From DASRJX01 sp035649235 (GTDB taxonomy: Bacteria; Acidobacteriota; Polarisedimenticolia; Gp22-AA2), in the NCBI GenBank assembly GCA_035649235.1, contig DASRJX010000234.1, positions 1 to 36,216 on the forward strand: 36,216 nt of DNA, written 5' to 3'. This document shows, piece by piece, positions 23,098 through 33,041 of the stretch. The position numbers were made by a program, and so were the translations under genes. The notes beneath the pieces were generated by a model. The model saw only the letters and a program-made list of their open reading frames with translations. It searched no databases and was not told the DNA's origin. Every line of letters starts with the position of its first letter. Positions within the stretch are counted from its first letter, which is position 1.

Positions 23098-25785
23098 ATG
23101 CGCGACCCTGAGCCTCGACGCCGGCCGTTCTGGCACCTGCGCCGCCGACCGGAGAGCGTGGAGAGCGAGATCGATGAAGAGCTGGATGGTCACCTCCAGA
23201 TGCGGGCGGAGGAGCTCCAGGCACGCGGCCTGCCGGCGCACGAGGCCCGCCTCGAGGCGCTGCGGCGGTTCGGCGATCTGGAGTCCACGCGGCGGTACTG
23301 CCGGCGGCAGGATCGAGGAAAGGAGAGTCGCATGCGACGCACCTTGATGATCGGGGACCTGGCCGGCGACCTGAGGGTCTGCCTGCGAAGCCTGCTGCGC
23401 GCGCCAGTGCTGACGTTGACGATCGTGCTGACGGTCGGCCTCGGCATCGGCGCGACGACCGCCATCTTCAGCGCCGTGCATGCCGCCTTCATCAGGCCCC
23501 TCCCCTACGAGGACCCGGACCTGCTCGTCCGGATCTACACGGACGCCCCGCCCAACAAGTTCCGCTTCTCGGTCGCCGACTACCTCGCGCTTCAAGAGCA
23601 GCAGACCCACTTCGCTCGCATCGCGGGGCACACGCCCAGGTCCATGGCCTTCAGCGACGGGTCCGAGGCCGAGCGTCTGAGGGGACGGGAGGTGACCTGG
23701 GACTATTTCGGGCTGCTCGGGATCAGGCCTGCCCTGGGCCGCGATTTCACCGAGAGCGACGGCCGACCGGGCGGCCCGCCGGTCGTCATCGTCAGCCACG
23801 GCTTCTGGCTGCGGCGCCTCGGAGGCCGCCCGGACGCGCTCGGGCGCCCCGTGCGTCTCGACGGATCGGACTACGAGCTCGTCGCCGTCCTGCCTCCTCT
23901 CGCGGGCCCCCTGGAGCAGGGTCCGGACTTCTTCGTGGCGGCACGGTGGGAGACGCCGCCGCGCAAGGGGCCGTTCATGATTTCCGTGCTGGGGCGCCTG
24001 CGGGAGGCCTCGGAGCGATCGGCGGCGGCGAGCGAGCTGGGCGCCATCTGCCGTCGCATCTTCCCGATCTGGAAGGCGTCCTACCAGGACGAGAGCGCCT
24101 CGTGGGGGATGATGGACCTGAAGACGCACGTCCTGGGCGACGTCCGGGCCGTCGCCGGGCTCGCCCTGGGCGCTGTCGGGCTGGTCTGGCTGATCGCCTG
24201 CACCAACGCCTCCAACCTGCTCATCGCGCGCGTCACCAGCCGGCGCCGGGAGCTGGCGGTGCGCTCGGCGCTGGGCGCCTCCCGGGCCCGGGTGGTGCGA
24301 CACCTGCTGGCGGAGAGCGCTCTCCTGGCTTCAGGCGCCGCGGTCCTGGGTCTCGGACTGGCGTGGGCTGGCATCGGGCTGCTCCGGGGCTTCGGGGCGG
24401 AGTACTTCCCCCGCACGCAGGAGATCGCCCTCGACGCCCCCGTGCTGTGGTTCCTGGCCTCGGTCACGGCGGCCAGCGGCCTGCTCTTCGGTCTCGTCCC
24501 GGCGGTCCACGGCACGGGCGGGCCGCTCGACGACGCCTTGCGCTCCTCGGGCCGCTCCTCGACCGGGAGCGTGGCGGTCAGGCGCCTGCGGCGGGCGCTC
24601 GTCGGCAGCCAGTTCGCGATCGCGACGCCCCTCCTCGTCGTGGCGGGGCTGCTCCTGGCGAGCCTCAACGAGCTGGGGCGCGTCGAGCTGGGCTTCGACG
24701 GCCGCAACATGATCAGCGGCTCTCTCCTCCTGCCCGAATCGCAGTACCGGGAGCCGGGGAGCGTGGCGGGGTTCTGGGACGAATTGACGCGGAGGGTCGA
24801 GGCGCTGCCGGGCGTGGCGGGGGTCGCTTTCGCGGACGGCCGCCCGCCGGACGATGTGGGCAACTTCAACAACTTCGATCTGGAGGACGCGCCGACGCCG
24901 GCTGATCAGTCCCAGCCCGTCACGCCCTGGGTCTCGGTGACCCCGGAGTACTTCCCGCTGCTCGGACTCGCGCTCCAGGAAGGACGCCTCTTCGACGAGC
25001 GTGACGGGCGCACGGAGAACATCGATGTCGTCGTCGTGGATCGGGCCTGGGCCAAGCGGTTCTTCCCGGGGGGGAGCGCCGTCGGCAAGCGGCTGCGCGA
25101 AGGCGGATGCACCACCTGTCCCTGGACCACGGTCGTCGGTGTCGTGGGCGACGTCAAGTACGCTGGCCTCGACAAGCCGGACCAGGGAACGGTCTACTGG
25201 CCGATGGCGGGACGGGGGGCGCACCCGATCGCGGAGACGTCGTCTCGCTTCCGGTACTTGGTGGTGCGAACGAGCCTCGACCCGGCTGCCGTTCTGCCGG
25301 GGATCCGGCAGGCGGTCCGCGCGCTCGACGGGCGCCTGCCGTTGTCCTCCGTGGCGACGGTCGAGGAGATGGTCGCGCGCTCCCTGGACCAGCCGCGATC
25401 GCTGTCGCTCCTGGTCGGCGCTCTCGCCGCCGTCGCCCTCCTCCTGTCGGTCGTCGGCATCTACGGAGTGATGGCCCACTACGTCGAGCAGCACGCCAAG
25501 GACATCGGCATCCGCCTGGCCCTCGGGGGCAGCCCGGGCGACGTGTTCCGGCTGATCGTGGGCCAGGGGATGAAGGTCGTCGCGGGCGGCGTCCTGGCCG
25601 GCCTGCTGACCGCCCTGGCTTTAGCACGTCTGATGTCCGGCCTGCTGTTCGGCGTCGGCGCCGCCGATCCGGCCACCTACCTCGTGGTCGCCACGACCCT
25701 GCTGGGGATCGCGCTCCTGGCCTGCAGCCTGCCGGCCCGGAGGGCCACCGGCGTGGAGCCGGGGGTGGTCCTGCACACCGAGTAG
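23098..25785 (+). CDS. ADOP-type ABC transporter permease (MacB/FtsX-like, duplicated)
   Basis: 895 residues, the size of acidobacterial duplicated orphan permeases. The first 80 residues are the soluble ADOP prefix (EIDEELDGHLQMRAEELQAR, LEALRRFGDLESTR). A first membrane helix at about 100-125 (TLTIVLTVGLGIGATTAIFS) leads to a MacB-type periplasmic domain, then FtsX helices, a second periplasmic domain and a second FtsX set (LLLSVVGIYGVMAHYVEQ, DIGIRLALGGSPGDVFRLIV). The end PARRATGVEPGVVLHTE fits the family. No ATP-binding gene is adjacent, as is usual for ADOPs. The transported substrate is unknown; MacB relatives handle macrolides, peptides or lipoproteins. It is co-transcribed with padR. 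Confidence 0.93.
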   Translation: MRDPEPRRRPFWHLRRRPESVESEIDEELDGHLQMRAEELQARGLPAHEARLEALRRFGDLESTRRYCRRQDRGKESRMRRTLMIGDLAGDLRVCLRSLLRAPVLTLTIVLTVGLGIGATTAIFSAVHAAFIRPLPYEDPDLLVRIYTDAPPNKFRFSVADYLALQEQQTHFARIAGHTPRSMAFSDGSEAERLRGREVTWDYFGLLGIRPALGRDFTESDGRPGGPPVVIVSHGFWLRRLGGRPDALGRPVRLDGSDYELVAVLPPLAGPLEQGPDFFVAARWETPPRKGPFMISVLGRLREASERSAAASELGAICRRIFPIWKASYQDESASWGMMDLKTHVLGDVRAVAGLALGAVGLVWLIACTNASNLLIARVTSRRRELAVRSALGASRARVVRHLLAESALLASGAAVLGLGLAWAGIGLLRGFGAEYFPRTQEIALDAPVLWFLASVTAASGLLFGLVPAVHGTGGPLDDALRSSGRSSTGSVAVRRLRRALVGSQFAIATPLLVVAGLLLASLNELGRVELGFDGRNMISGSLLLPESQYREPGSVAGFWDELTRRVEALPGVAGVAFADGRPPDDVGNFNNFDLEDAPTPADQSQPVTPWVSVTPEYFPLLGLALQEGRLFDERDGRTENIDVVVVDRAWAKRFFPGGSAVGKRLREGGCTTCPWTTVVGVVGDVKYAGLDKPDQGTVYWPMAGRGAHPIAETSSRFRYLVVRTSLDPAAVLPGIRQAVRALDGRLPLSSVATVEEMVARSLDQPRSLSLLVGALAAVALLLSVVGIYGVMAHYVEQHAKDIGIRLALGGSPGDVFRLIVGQGMKVVAGGVLAGLLTALALARLMSGLLFGVGAADPATYLVVATTLLGIALLACSLPARRATGVEPGVVLHTE

Positions 25786-25795
25786 GGCCGGCTCC

Positions 25796-25824
25796 TTGAC
25801 AGGCCCGCCGGCAGGCGATACAAA
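25796..25824 (+). promoter_or_regulatory. Promoter of the S9 peptidase gene, near-leaderless
   Basis: TTGACA (25796-25801), 17-base spacer, TACAAA (25819-25824). The start codon at 25837 is 12 bases after the -10 box, so the expected leader is about six bases and lacks a ribosome site. Confidence 0.75.
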
Positions 25825-25836
25825 GCACCTTCCTCG

Positions 25837-27912
25837 ATGCGACTTCTGTGGCTCGCCCTCGGCCTCGCTGTCGTCCCCAGCGCCGCTCCGGCGGGCGACG
25901 CCTCCGGCGCTACCACCCCGCACGCTTGCTCGGCGCGGGATCTCGTCCAGATGGAGAGGCTGGGGGAGCCGCAGATGTCGCCAGATGGGACGTGGGTCGT
26001 CTTCACGCGGCGCACCTACGACTGGGACGCCAACAAGACCAGCATCGGCCTGTGGCTGGTCCCGGCCGACGGGAAGGCGCCGCGACCGCTCACGACGGCC
26101 CGGGCGATGGATACCTCGCCCGCCTGGTCGCCGGACGGAAAGTCGATCGCCTTCCTCTCCGATCGCGGAGGCAGCTCGCAGGTCCATACGATCGATCCGC
26201 TGGGTGGAGAGGCGTCACAGCTGACCCGATTCCCGGTCGACGTGGACAGCTTCCGGCTCTCCCCCGACGGCCGGCGGCTGGCCTTCTCCGCCGAGGTCTA
26301 CCTCGACTGCCCCGATCTCAAGTGCACCGCGGACCGCGACAAGGCCCGGGCGGACGACCCAGTCAAGGCGACGGTTTTCAGCAGCCTGCCGATCCGCCAC
26401 TGGGACGCCTGGGAGGACGGCAAGCGGAGCCATCTCTTCGTCTGGGATCCCGCGGGTGGCGAGCCGGTCGACATCATGAAGGGGGTCGACGCCGACAGCC
26501 CGACGAAGCCGTTCGGCGGCGCCGAGGAGTACGCCTGGTCCCCCGACGGCAAGTCGATCGCCTTCACCGCCAAGATCGTCAAGAACCCCGCCTGGTCCAC
26601 CGATCAGGACGTCTACCTGGCCGCCGCCGACGGCTCCGGGTTCCGTTGCCTCAGCGAGGCCAACGAGGCGGTCGACCGGGAGCCGGCCTTCTCCCCCGAC
26701 GGCAAAACGATCGCCTGGCTGGCGATGGCCCGTCCGGGATACGAGGCCGACCGGCAGCGCGTCGTGCTGTACGACCTCGCCACGGGACGGCGTCGCGCGC
26801 TGACGGAGACGTGGGATCGCTCCGCCGGCTCGATCGCCTGGACGGGCGACGGCCGGCTGCTGCTGGTCACCGCCGAGGACGAAGGCCGCCAGAAAATCTT
26901 TGCCATCGACGCCGGGGGCGGCGCCAGCGCCCGGGTGACGCCGCTCGTCTCCGAGGGTTTCTCCTCGGCGCTGTCGACGGGCCCCGGAGATCGCTTCGTC
27001 TTCCTGCGCGACAGCCTCTCCTCACCTGCGGAGGTGTTCGCGGCGCGCGCCGGCGGGTCGGACATGAGGGCGCTGACGGCGATCAACGCCCCGCGCCTGG
27101 CCGCGATCAAGATGGGACGGGCCGAGGAGTTCTTCTTCACGGGCGCGGCCGGGCATCGGGTGCAGGGCTGGCTCGTGAAGCCGGCCGATTTCGACCCGGG
27201 ACGGAAGTATCCAGTCGCCTTCCTGATCCATGGCGGACCTCAGGGCGCCTGGACCGACCACTTCCACTATCGCTGGAACATGCAGGCGTTCGCCGGCGCC
27301 GGATACCTCACGGTGGCCATCAACTTCCACGGCAGCACCGGGTTTGGCCAGACCTTCACCGACGCCATCAATTCCGACTGGGGCGGCAAGCCGTACGAGG
27401 ACCTCATGAAGGGGCTCGACCACGTGCTGGCGAGCTACGCCTTCGCCGACGGAGGCAGGGTGTGCGCCCTGGGCGCCTCGTACGGCGGGTACATGATCAA
27501 CTGGATCAACGGCCACACCGACCGTTTCAAATGCCTCGTCAGCCACGACGGGGAGCTCGACATCAAGGCGAGCTACTACTCCACCGAGGAGCTTTGGTTT
27601 CCGGAGTGGGAGCTCGGCGGGCCCCCCTGGGAGAGCCGGGCGACCTACGACCGCTTCTCACCAGAGGGCTTCGTGTCGCACTGGAAGACGCCGACGCTCG
27701 TGGTGCACGGGGCGCGCGACTTCCGCCTGCCCGAGACGGAGGGGTTCGCCGCTTTCACGGCGCTGCAGCGCCGCGGCATCCCCTCGAAGCTCCTCTACTT
27801 CCCGGACGAGAACCACTGGGTCCTGAAGCCCCGCAACAGCGTCTTCTGGCACGAGACGGTGCTGGCGTGGCTCGACCAGTGGCTGAAGGGTCCGACGGCC
27901 GGGCGCTCCTAG
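25837..27912 (+). CDS. S9-family prolyl-oligopeptidase-type dipeptidyl peptidase (DPP5-like)
   Basis: 691 residues with a signal peptide (MRLLWLALGLAVVPSAAPAG). A WD/beta-propeller domain with repeats of the SPDGKSIAF type (GEPQMSPDGTWVVF, PAWSPDGKSIAF, PAFSPDGKTIAW) covers about residues 40-420. The alpha/beta-hydrolase domain follows, with Ser548 in GASYGGYMINW, Asp628 in GARDFR and His660 in DENHWV forming the triad; FLIHGGPQGAW marks the oxyanion hole. It should release dipeptides from peptides in the periplasm, upstream of amino-acid catabolism. A near-leaderless promoter sits just ahead. The stop shares an 8-bp hairpin with the convergent carboxymuconolactone-decarboxylase-type gene. 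The assignment to DPP5 rather than another S9 branch rests on the sequence around the active Ser and is moderate. Confidence 0.92.
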   Translation: MRLLWLALGLAVVPSAAPAGDASGATTPHACSARDLVQMERLGEPQMSPDGTWVVFTRRTYDWDANKTSIGLWLVPADGKAPRPLTTARAMDTSPAWSPDGKSIAFLSDRGGSSQVHTIDPLGGEASQLTRFPVDVDSFRLSPDGRRLAFSAEVYLDCPDLKCTADRDKARADDPVKATVFSSLPIRHWDAWEDGKRSHLFVWDPAGGEPVDIMKGVDADSPTKPFGGAEEYAWSPDGKSIAFTAKIVKNPAWSTDQDVYLAAADGSGFRCLSEANEAVDREPAFSPDGKTIAWLAMARPGYEADRQRVVLYDLATGRRRALTETWDRSAGSIAWTGDGRLLLVTAEDEGRQKIFAIDAGGGASARVTPLVSEGFSSALSTGPGDRFVFLRDSLSSPAEVFAARAGGSDMRALTAINAPRLAAIKMGRAEEFFFTGAAGHRVQGWLVKPADFDPGRKYPVAFLIHGGPQGAWTDHFHYRWNMQAFAGAGYLTVAINFHGSTGFGQTFTDAINSDWGGKPYEDLMKGLDHVLASYAFADGGRVCALGASYGGYMINWINGHTDRFKCLVSHDGELDIKASYYSTEELWFPEWELGGPPWESRATYDRFSPEGFVSHWKTPTLVVHGARDFRLPETEGFAAFTALQRRGIPSKLLYFPDENHWVLKPRNSVFWHETVLAWLDQWLKGPTAGRS

Positions 27913-27933
27913 CCCGGATTGCTCGCCGGGCTA
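27910..27933. terminator. Bidirectional hairpin formed by two convergent stop codons
   Basis: TAGCCCGG (27910-27917) and CCGGGCTA (27926-27933) form a perfect 8-bp stem with an eight-base loop. The two outer triplets are the stop codons of the genes on either strand. No T-run follows on either side, so a role as a terminator is plausible but not certain. Confidence 0.5.
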
Positions 27934-28260
27934 ACGGGACGCCCCGGCGTCCTCCCTGGCGACGTCCTCCACCCACGAGAGCGCCGCCATCATCGCCGGA
28001 AACCCGATGGTCGTGGTGGCGAGCAGGACGACGTGCCGGCACTCGTCGATGGTGGCGCCGGCCTCGATCGAGCGGCGCGTGTGCGAGTGGACCGCGCCCT
28101 CCAGCCGCGCCCCGACAGCGATCCCCAGCTTGACGAGCGCCAGGGCCTTCCCCTCGAGCGGCCCAGCCTCGCGGCAGGCTTCGCCGAGAGTCTCGTAGGC
28201 CTTGATCACCTGGGGGTGCTTCTTCCGCTGCTCCTGATACCAACCCGGGATCTTCTCCAC
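27931..28260 (-). CDS. Carboxymuconolactone decarboxylase/AhpD-fold protein
   Basis: 109 residues, the usual size of a single CMD domain. The core reads LVKLGIAVGARLEGAVHSHT and GATIDECRHVVLLATTTIGF, matching small CMD proteins. The CxxC active site of AhpD-type peroxidases is missing; the equivalent position reads HSH, so it is not a standard alkylhydroperoxidase. Members of this kind include stress-linked proteins of unknown chemistry. GTG 28260 is chosen because GGAGG lies five bases upstream. It is convergent with the S9 peptidase gene and divergent from the cysteine-repeat gene, so it is a single-gene unit. Confidence 0.85.
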   Translation of the reverse strand: MEKIPGWYQEQRKKHPQVIKAYETLGEACREAGPLEGKALALVKLGIAVGARLEGAVHSHTRRSIEAGATIDECRHVVLLATTTIGFPAMMAALSWVEDVAREDAGASR

Positions 28261-28321
28261 GGCCACCTCCGTTCGGCCCGCGCCCCTTGTGCGTCGGGCC
28301 GGGCGATCATAGATCGGGCGC

Positions 28322-28350
28322 TTCAAGCGGCGGCGAATCTCTGCTATTCT
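28322..28350 (+). promoter_or_regulatory. Candidate promoter of the cysteine-repeat gene
   Basis: TTCAAG (28322-28327), 17-base spacer, TATTCT (28345-28350). Transcription would start near 28357 and the GAGAGGAA ribosome site before ATG 28405 falls inside the leader. The -35 box keeps three of six consensus bases. Confidence 0.45.
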
Positions 28351-28404
28351 GGCCGGGAATCGACAGCGCTGGAACGGACGGAGGGCTCCTTGAGAGGAAT
28401 CCCG

Positions 28405-29301
<897 letters not shown>

Positions 29302-29466
29302 CCTGGGGCACGGAGAAGGACCGCGGGAATTGATGAATCCCCTTGACTCCCGACAGGATTTCGGGGGACCCTTAGAGCGCTCGTATCAATCCAACAGCCG
29401 TGCGTGGCCTCGATCCAGGCCGGAGGCAGTTTTGCCAAGGCCGCATTCACATTGGGAGGAATACCC

Positions 29467-32400
29467 ATGAAGAAGAGGATCCTACGTGTGGGCGCAGTGC
29501 TGTTCTCATTGGCAGCCTTGTCCGTCGTCGTAGGGCTGGTTGCCCCTATGGCGATGGAAGGTCCCGGAGTTCCGAGCCCCGACGTCTCGGCGCTCTGGAT
29601 CGGCCCCGACGCTGAATCGGGCACCATCGATCCGGCGCTCGCCAAGGCCAAGGGTGAGGTAGAGGTCGTGGTGCGCCTGGTCGACGCGCCGCTGGCCGTG
29701 GCGCAGGGGAAGAACGCCAAGCAGAAGGGCTGGGGCCTCGACAAGGCTCAGCAGAAGGCGCATCTCGACGCGCTGGCCCGGAAGCAGGACGGCGTCATGG
29801 GGTCGATCCGCGGCCTCGGCGGCCGCGAGCTGGGCAGAGTCAGCAAGGCGCTCGACGCCGTCATGGTCTCCGTCGATGCCTCCAAGATCAAGGAGATCGC
29901 CGCCCTGCCGGGGGTTCTGAGCGTTCGTCCGGTCATCAACTACGAGATCGCCCTGAGCAACACGGTGCCCTATATCGGGGCGTCGGCGGTGCAGGCAGCC
30001 GGCTTCGACGGCAGCGGCATCCGCGTCGCGGTCCTGGACTCGGGGACCGACTACACGCACGCGAACCTCGGCGGACCGGGGACCCTCGCGGCCTACCTGG
30101 CGGCCTACGGCGTCAGCACCGCCGATCCGGCCAACACGACCCTCGACGGCCTGTTCCCGACTTCGAAGGTCGTGGGCGGGTTCGACTTCGTCGGTGAGGT
30201 GTGGCCCGCTGGCGACGCGCCCCGCTGCGGCTTCAACCCGAACGGCACGGCGCGCGCCTGCGTCGTACCCGATCCGGACCCGATCGACTGCGGGCCCTCG
30301 ACCATCGCGGCGCCGTGCGCCGGAGGCCACGGGAGCCATGTCTCCGACATCATCGGCGGCAACGACGGCCTGGCCCACAAGGGAGTCGCTCCCGGAGCCA
30401 GTCTCTACTCCGTCAAGGTCTGCAGCGCCGTCTCGACCTCGTGCAGCGGCATCGCGCTCCTGAACGGCATGGACTTCGCCCTCGACCCCAACCAGGACGG
30501 CGACATCTCCGACGCCGTGGACGTCGTGAACATGTCCCTCGGCTCGGCCTACGGCCAGCAGGAGGACGACCTGTACGCGGCAAGCGCCAACGCCGTCAAC
30601 CTGGGCGTCGTGGTCGTCGCGGCGGCAGGCAACAACGGCGACCGCCCGTACATCACCAGCTCCCCCGCGGCGCCGCCGGAAGTGATCAGCGCCGCCCAGA
30701 CCCAGATGCCGAACCTGACCGTCTACCCGCTCGTGATCAACTCCCCCGCCAACATCGCGGGAACCTATCCCAACACCAACACGGTCGATTGGGCCCCGAT
30801 CGGCGCCGGCTTCACCAACCAGCCGGTGGCCTTCGTCGGGCGCGGCTGCCCCGACGGCTCCGGCGTCGGCGTTCCCCCGGGCGGTGACCCGTATCTGGCC
30901 AATCCCGCCGGCAAGATCGCCCTCATCGATCGCGGTGTCTGCGCGGTCAGCCTCAAGGTCGACCGGGCCGCCGATGCCGGCGCCATCGGCGTGCTGATCG
31001 GCCTCGTGGCGCCCGGCGACGCGGTCTCCTTCTCTTTCGGCGGCGGCGACACGTTCGTGCCGACTCTCGTCATCATCCAGAGCAACGCCAACCTGATCAA
31101 GGCCAACATCGCGGCCCCCGTCATGGTCACGGTGTCGCCCGCCACGAGCATCCCGCTCGCAGGGAGCATGGTGAGCACTTCGGCCCGCGGCCCCAGCGTC
31201 AGCCTCTCCGGCATCAAGCCCGACGTCGGCGCTCCAGGTGCTTCGGTCTCCGCTGAGGCCGGCACCGGCACCGTGGGGACGGGCTTCGGCGGGACCTCCG
31301 GCGCGACGCCCATGATCGCGGGATCGGCGGCGCTCCTGCTGGATGCCTATCCGGGACGGACGCCGTCCGAGATCAAGTCGGTCCTGATGAACACGGCCGA
31401 GACGAACATCTTCACCAACCCGGCCACGCTGCCCGGCGTCCTGGCTCCGATCACCCGCATCGGCGGCGGCGAGGTCCGCGTCAAGCGGGCCCTCGACTCG
31501 ACGACGGCGGCCTGGGACGACGACGCGCCGACGGCGAGCCTGTCGTTCGGCTACGGCACTTTCACCGGACCGAAGACGCTCAACAAGACCGTCCGCGTCC
31601 GCAACTACGGCGGTTCGTCGCGCACCTACGCGATCACGACGTCCTTCCGCTATGCGAACGACGCCGCGAGCGGTGCTGTGACGATCAGCGCTCCGGCGAG
31701 CGTCGACGTCCCCGCCAACGGCAGCAAGACCTTCAAGGTGCAGGTGCACGTCGATCCTGCCCTCCTGCCGACCTGGAACCTCAACGGCGGCAACCAGGGC
31801 GGCAACGGCCCGTTGCTGCAGGGTGTGGAGTTCGACGGGTACATCGGTATCGCCGATGCCACGGACAGCATCACCATCCCGTGGCACATCCTGCCGCACC
31901 GCGCGGCCGCGGTCACTCCCGCCGCCAACAGCGTCACCCTCGTAGGCGGCACCGGCACGCTCGATCTCAGCAACGCGACCGGCGCGGTCGCCGGGCGGGT
32001 GGAGGTGTTCCACCTGCTCGGGACGAGCGGCAAGATTCCGCCTCCGAACCTGCCCAATTCCGGCGACAACTTCGCCATCGTCGATCTCAGGGCGGTGGGC
32101 GCGCGGGTCGTCAGCGCTGGCGCCTCCGGGCTGGCCCTCCAGTTCGCCGTCAACACCTTCGGCCAGAGGGCGCACCCGAACTACCCGGCCGAGTTCGACG
32201 TCTACGTCGACAACGACAACGACGGAGACTTCGAGTTCGTCATCTTCAACCGCGAGAACGGCACGTTCGGGTCCACGGGCCAGAACGTGACCAGCGTGTT
32301 CAACCTGACGACGGGCACCCAGGTGATCCGCTTCTTCAGCGACGCGGACCTCCAGTCGGGGAACGTCATCATGACGGCGCTCTTCTCGGACCTCGGCCTG

Positions 32401-32682
32401 ACGGCGGCGAGTACTGCCAGCTTCTCCGTCTTCGCCTGTGACAACTACTTCACGGGTGCCTGCACGGACGCGATCGAGGGCATGGTCTGCCTCCCGGGCA
32501 ATTCCCCAGTCTGGAACGTGACGGGGATTCCGGCCTCCGGCGTCCCGGCAGGCGGCAGCAGCACGGCCACGATCACGGAGGTGCCTGGCCGCAGGGCGGA
32601 GTGCCCGGCGGCGCAGGGCCTTCTGCTCCTGTACCGTGACAGCAAGAGCAATCAGGACGCGAGTTCGATCATCGTGAACTGA
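29467..32682 (+). CDS. Secreted S8 (subtilisin-like) serine protease with PA domain
   Basis: 1071 residues. A signal peptide (MKKRILRVGAVLFSLAALSV) is followed by a propeptide (VEVVVRLVDAPLAVAQGK to LSVRPVINYEIA). The catalytic domain has Asp191 in VLDSGTDYTHANLG, His288 in GGHGSHVSDIIGG, Asn389 in AAAGNNGDRPY and Ser611 in GGTSGATPMIAGSAA. A protease-associated domain (PAGKIALIDRGVCAVSLKVD) is inserted between Asn and Ser. The C-terminal 430 residues contain FN3-like beta domains that may anchor or bind. The usual HGTHV and GTSMATP are altered to HGSHV and GTSGATP. GGAGGAA six bases before ATG 29467 supports this start. It ends with two strong hairpins. It should degrade proteins outside the cell, feeding the S9 peptidase. 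Confidence 0.94.
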   Translation: MKKRILRVGAVLFSLAALSVVVGLVAPMAMEGPGVPSPDVSALWIGPDAESGTIDPALAKAKGEVEVVVRLVDAPLAVAQGKNAKQKGWGLDKAQQKAHLDALARKQDGVMGSIRGLGGRELGRVSKALDAVMVSVDASKIKEIAALPGVLSVRPVINYEIALSNTVPYIGASAVQAAGFDGSGIRVAVLDSGTDYTHANLGGPGTLAAYLAAYGVSTADPANTTLDGLFPTSKVVGGFDFVGEVWPAGDAPRCGFNPNGTARACVVPDPDPIDCGPSTIAAPCAGGHGSHVSDIIGGNDGLAHKGVAPGASLYSVKVCSAVSTSCSGIALLNGMDFALDPNQDGDISDAVDVVNMSLGSAYGQQEDDLYAASANAVNLGVVVVAAAGNNGDRPYITSSPAAPPEVISAAQTQMPNLTVYPLVINSPANIAGTYPNTNTVDWAPIGAGFTNQPVAFVGRGCPDGSGVGVPPGGDPYLANPAGKIALIDRGVCAVSLKVDRAADAGAIGVLIGLVAPGDAVSFSFGGGDTFVPTLVIIQSNANLIKANIAAPVMVTVSPATSIPLAGSMVSTSARGPSVSLSGIKPDVGAPGASVSAEAGTGTVGTGFGGTSGATPMIAGSAALLLDAYPGRTPSEIKSVLMNTAETNIFTNPATLPGVLAPITRIGGGEVRVKRALDSTTAAWDDDAPTASLSFGYGTFTGPKTLNKTVRVRNYGGSSRTYAITTSFRYANDAASGAVTISAPASVDVPANGSKTFKVQVHVDPALLPTWNLNGGNQGGNGPLLQGVEFDGYIGIADATDSITIPWHILPHRAAAVTPAANSVTLVGGTGTLDLSNATGAVAGRVEVFHLLGTSGKIPPPNLPNSGDNFAIVDLRAVGARVVSAGASGLALQFAVNTFGQRAHPNYPAEFDVYVDNDNDGDFEFVIFNRENGTFGSTGQNVTSVFNLTTGTQVIRFFSDADLQSGNVIMTALFSDLGLTAASTASFSVFACDNYFTGACTDAIEGMVCLPGNSPVWNVTGIPASGVPAGGSSTATITEVPGRRAECPAAQGLLLLYRDSKSNQDASSIIVN

Positions 32683-32694
32683 GACCGAGCACCA

Positions 32695-32725
32695 GGCGGG
32701 CTGCGGGCCTCATCCGCAGCCCGCC
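32695..32725 (+). terminator. First hairpin after the S8 protease gene
   Basis: A perfect 12-bp stem (GGCGGGCTGCGG with CCGCAGCCCGCC) and a seven-base loop lie 12 bases after the stop codon. No T-run follows; it may protect the mRNA 3' end after processing, or add to the terminator just downstream. Confidence 0.5.
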
Positions 32726-32737
32726 GTCCTTGATCCT

Positions 32738-32782
32738 CCGGCGGCCCCCGTCGCGTGCGGCGGGGGCCGCCGGTTGCTTTTT
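32738..32782 (+). terminator. Rho-independent terminator of the S8 protease gene
   Basis: A 13-bp perfect stem (32738-32750 with 32761-32773) and a ten-base loop are followed by TTGCTTTTT. This is the main transcription stop and insulates the aminotransferase promoter 24 bases downstream. Confidence 0.85.
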
Positions 32783-32805
32783 GGCCGGGCGTGATGCTCC
32801 TCCGC

Positions 32806-32836
32806 TTGACAGGCCGGCCATCCCCGGGAGTACGAT
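32806..32836 (+). promoter_or_regulatory. Promoter of the class-III aminotransferase gene
   Basis: TTGACA (32806-32811) and TACGAT (32831-32836) are separated by 19 bases, two more than optimal. Transcription would start near 32843, giving a 206-base leader before ATG 33049. The stretch 32683-33048 has no large gene; it holds the two hairpins, this promoter and the leader described next. Confidence 0.6.
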
Positions 32837-32861
32837 CCCCTCGAAACCGAGGGATGGACCA

Positions 32862-32984
32862 ATGGTGCGTTGGACCCACAGCGAGCAGGGACGGGCGGCG
32901 ACCTTCGGAGTGCCGCACGCCAACGAGTGCCCGAACCTGACAACTTACCCGCGCAAAATCAAGCACTTACACGACGACACGTAG
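32862..32984 (+). CDS. Possible 40-codon leader ORF
   Basis: An ATG with GAGGGA seven bases upstream opens a 40-codon frame that ends in TAG at 32982-32984. The product (MVRWTHSEQGRAATF..., ending RKIKHLHDDT) resembles nothing I know, and the frame could be chance in GC-rich DNA. It is listed because its stop codon directly abuts the anti-Shine-Dalgarno segment described next, the arrangement expected of a translated regulatory leader. Confidence 0.3.
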   Translation: MVRWTHSEQGRAATFGVPHANECPNLTTYPRKIKHLHDDT

Positions 32985-33041
32985 CTCCTCTCTCCGCGGC
33001 CGGCCAAGGCACCCGGGTCATTTTTTAAGGTGAGAGAGGAG
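32985..33041 (+). promoter_or_regulatory. Anti-Shine-Dalgarno hairpin before the aminotransferase gene
   Basis: CTCCTCTCTC (32985-32994) is the exact reverse complement of GAGAGAGGAG (33032-33041), which is the ribosome site of the gene starting at 33049. Pairing across the 37-base loop would hide that site. The loop includes a TTTTTT run (33021-33026) and the short palindrome ACCCGGGT. An alternative structure or a ribosome at the preceding stop codon would free the site. This could be a riboswitch-like, thermometer-like or leader-peptide control element; no known riboswitch class was recognised. Confidence 0.55.

Noticed and set aside
29343..29372. TTGACT and downstream GACCCT as a promoter for the S8 protease
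   Set aside because: The -10 position matches only two of six bases and no better spacing exists, so I do not list it as a feature.
29506..32175. Minus-strand open frame of about 889 codons opposite the S8 protease
   Set aside because: It is a mirror of a GC-rich coding sequence; the plus-strand reading has an intact catalytic triad, and the mirror shows only low-complexity Asp/Arg/Gly/Val text.
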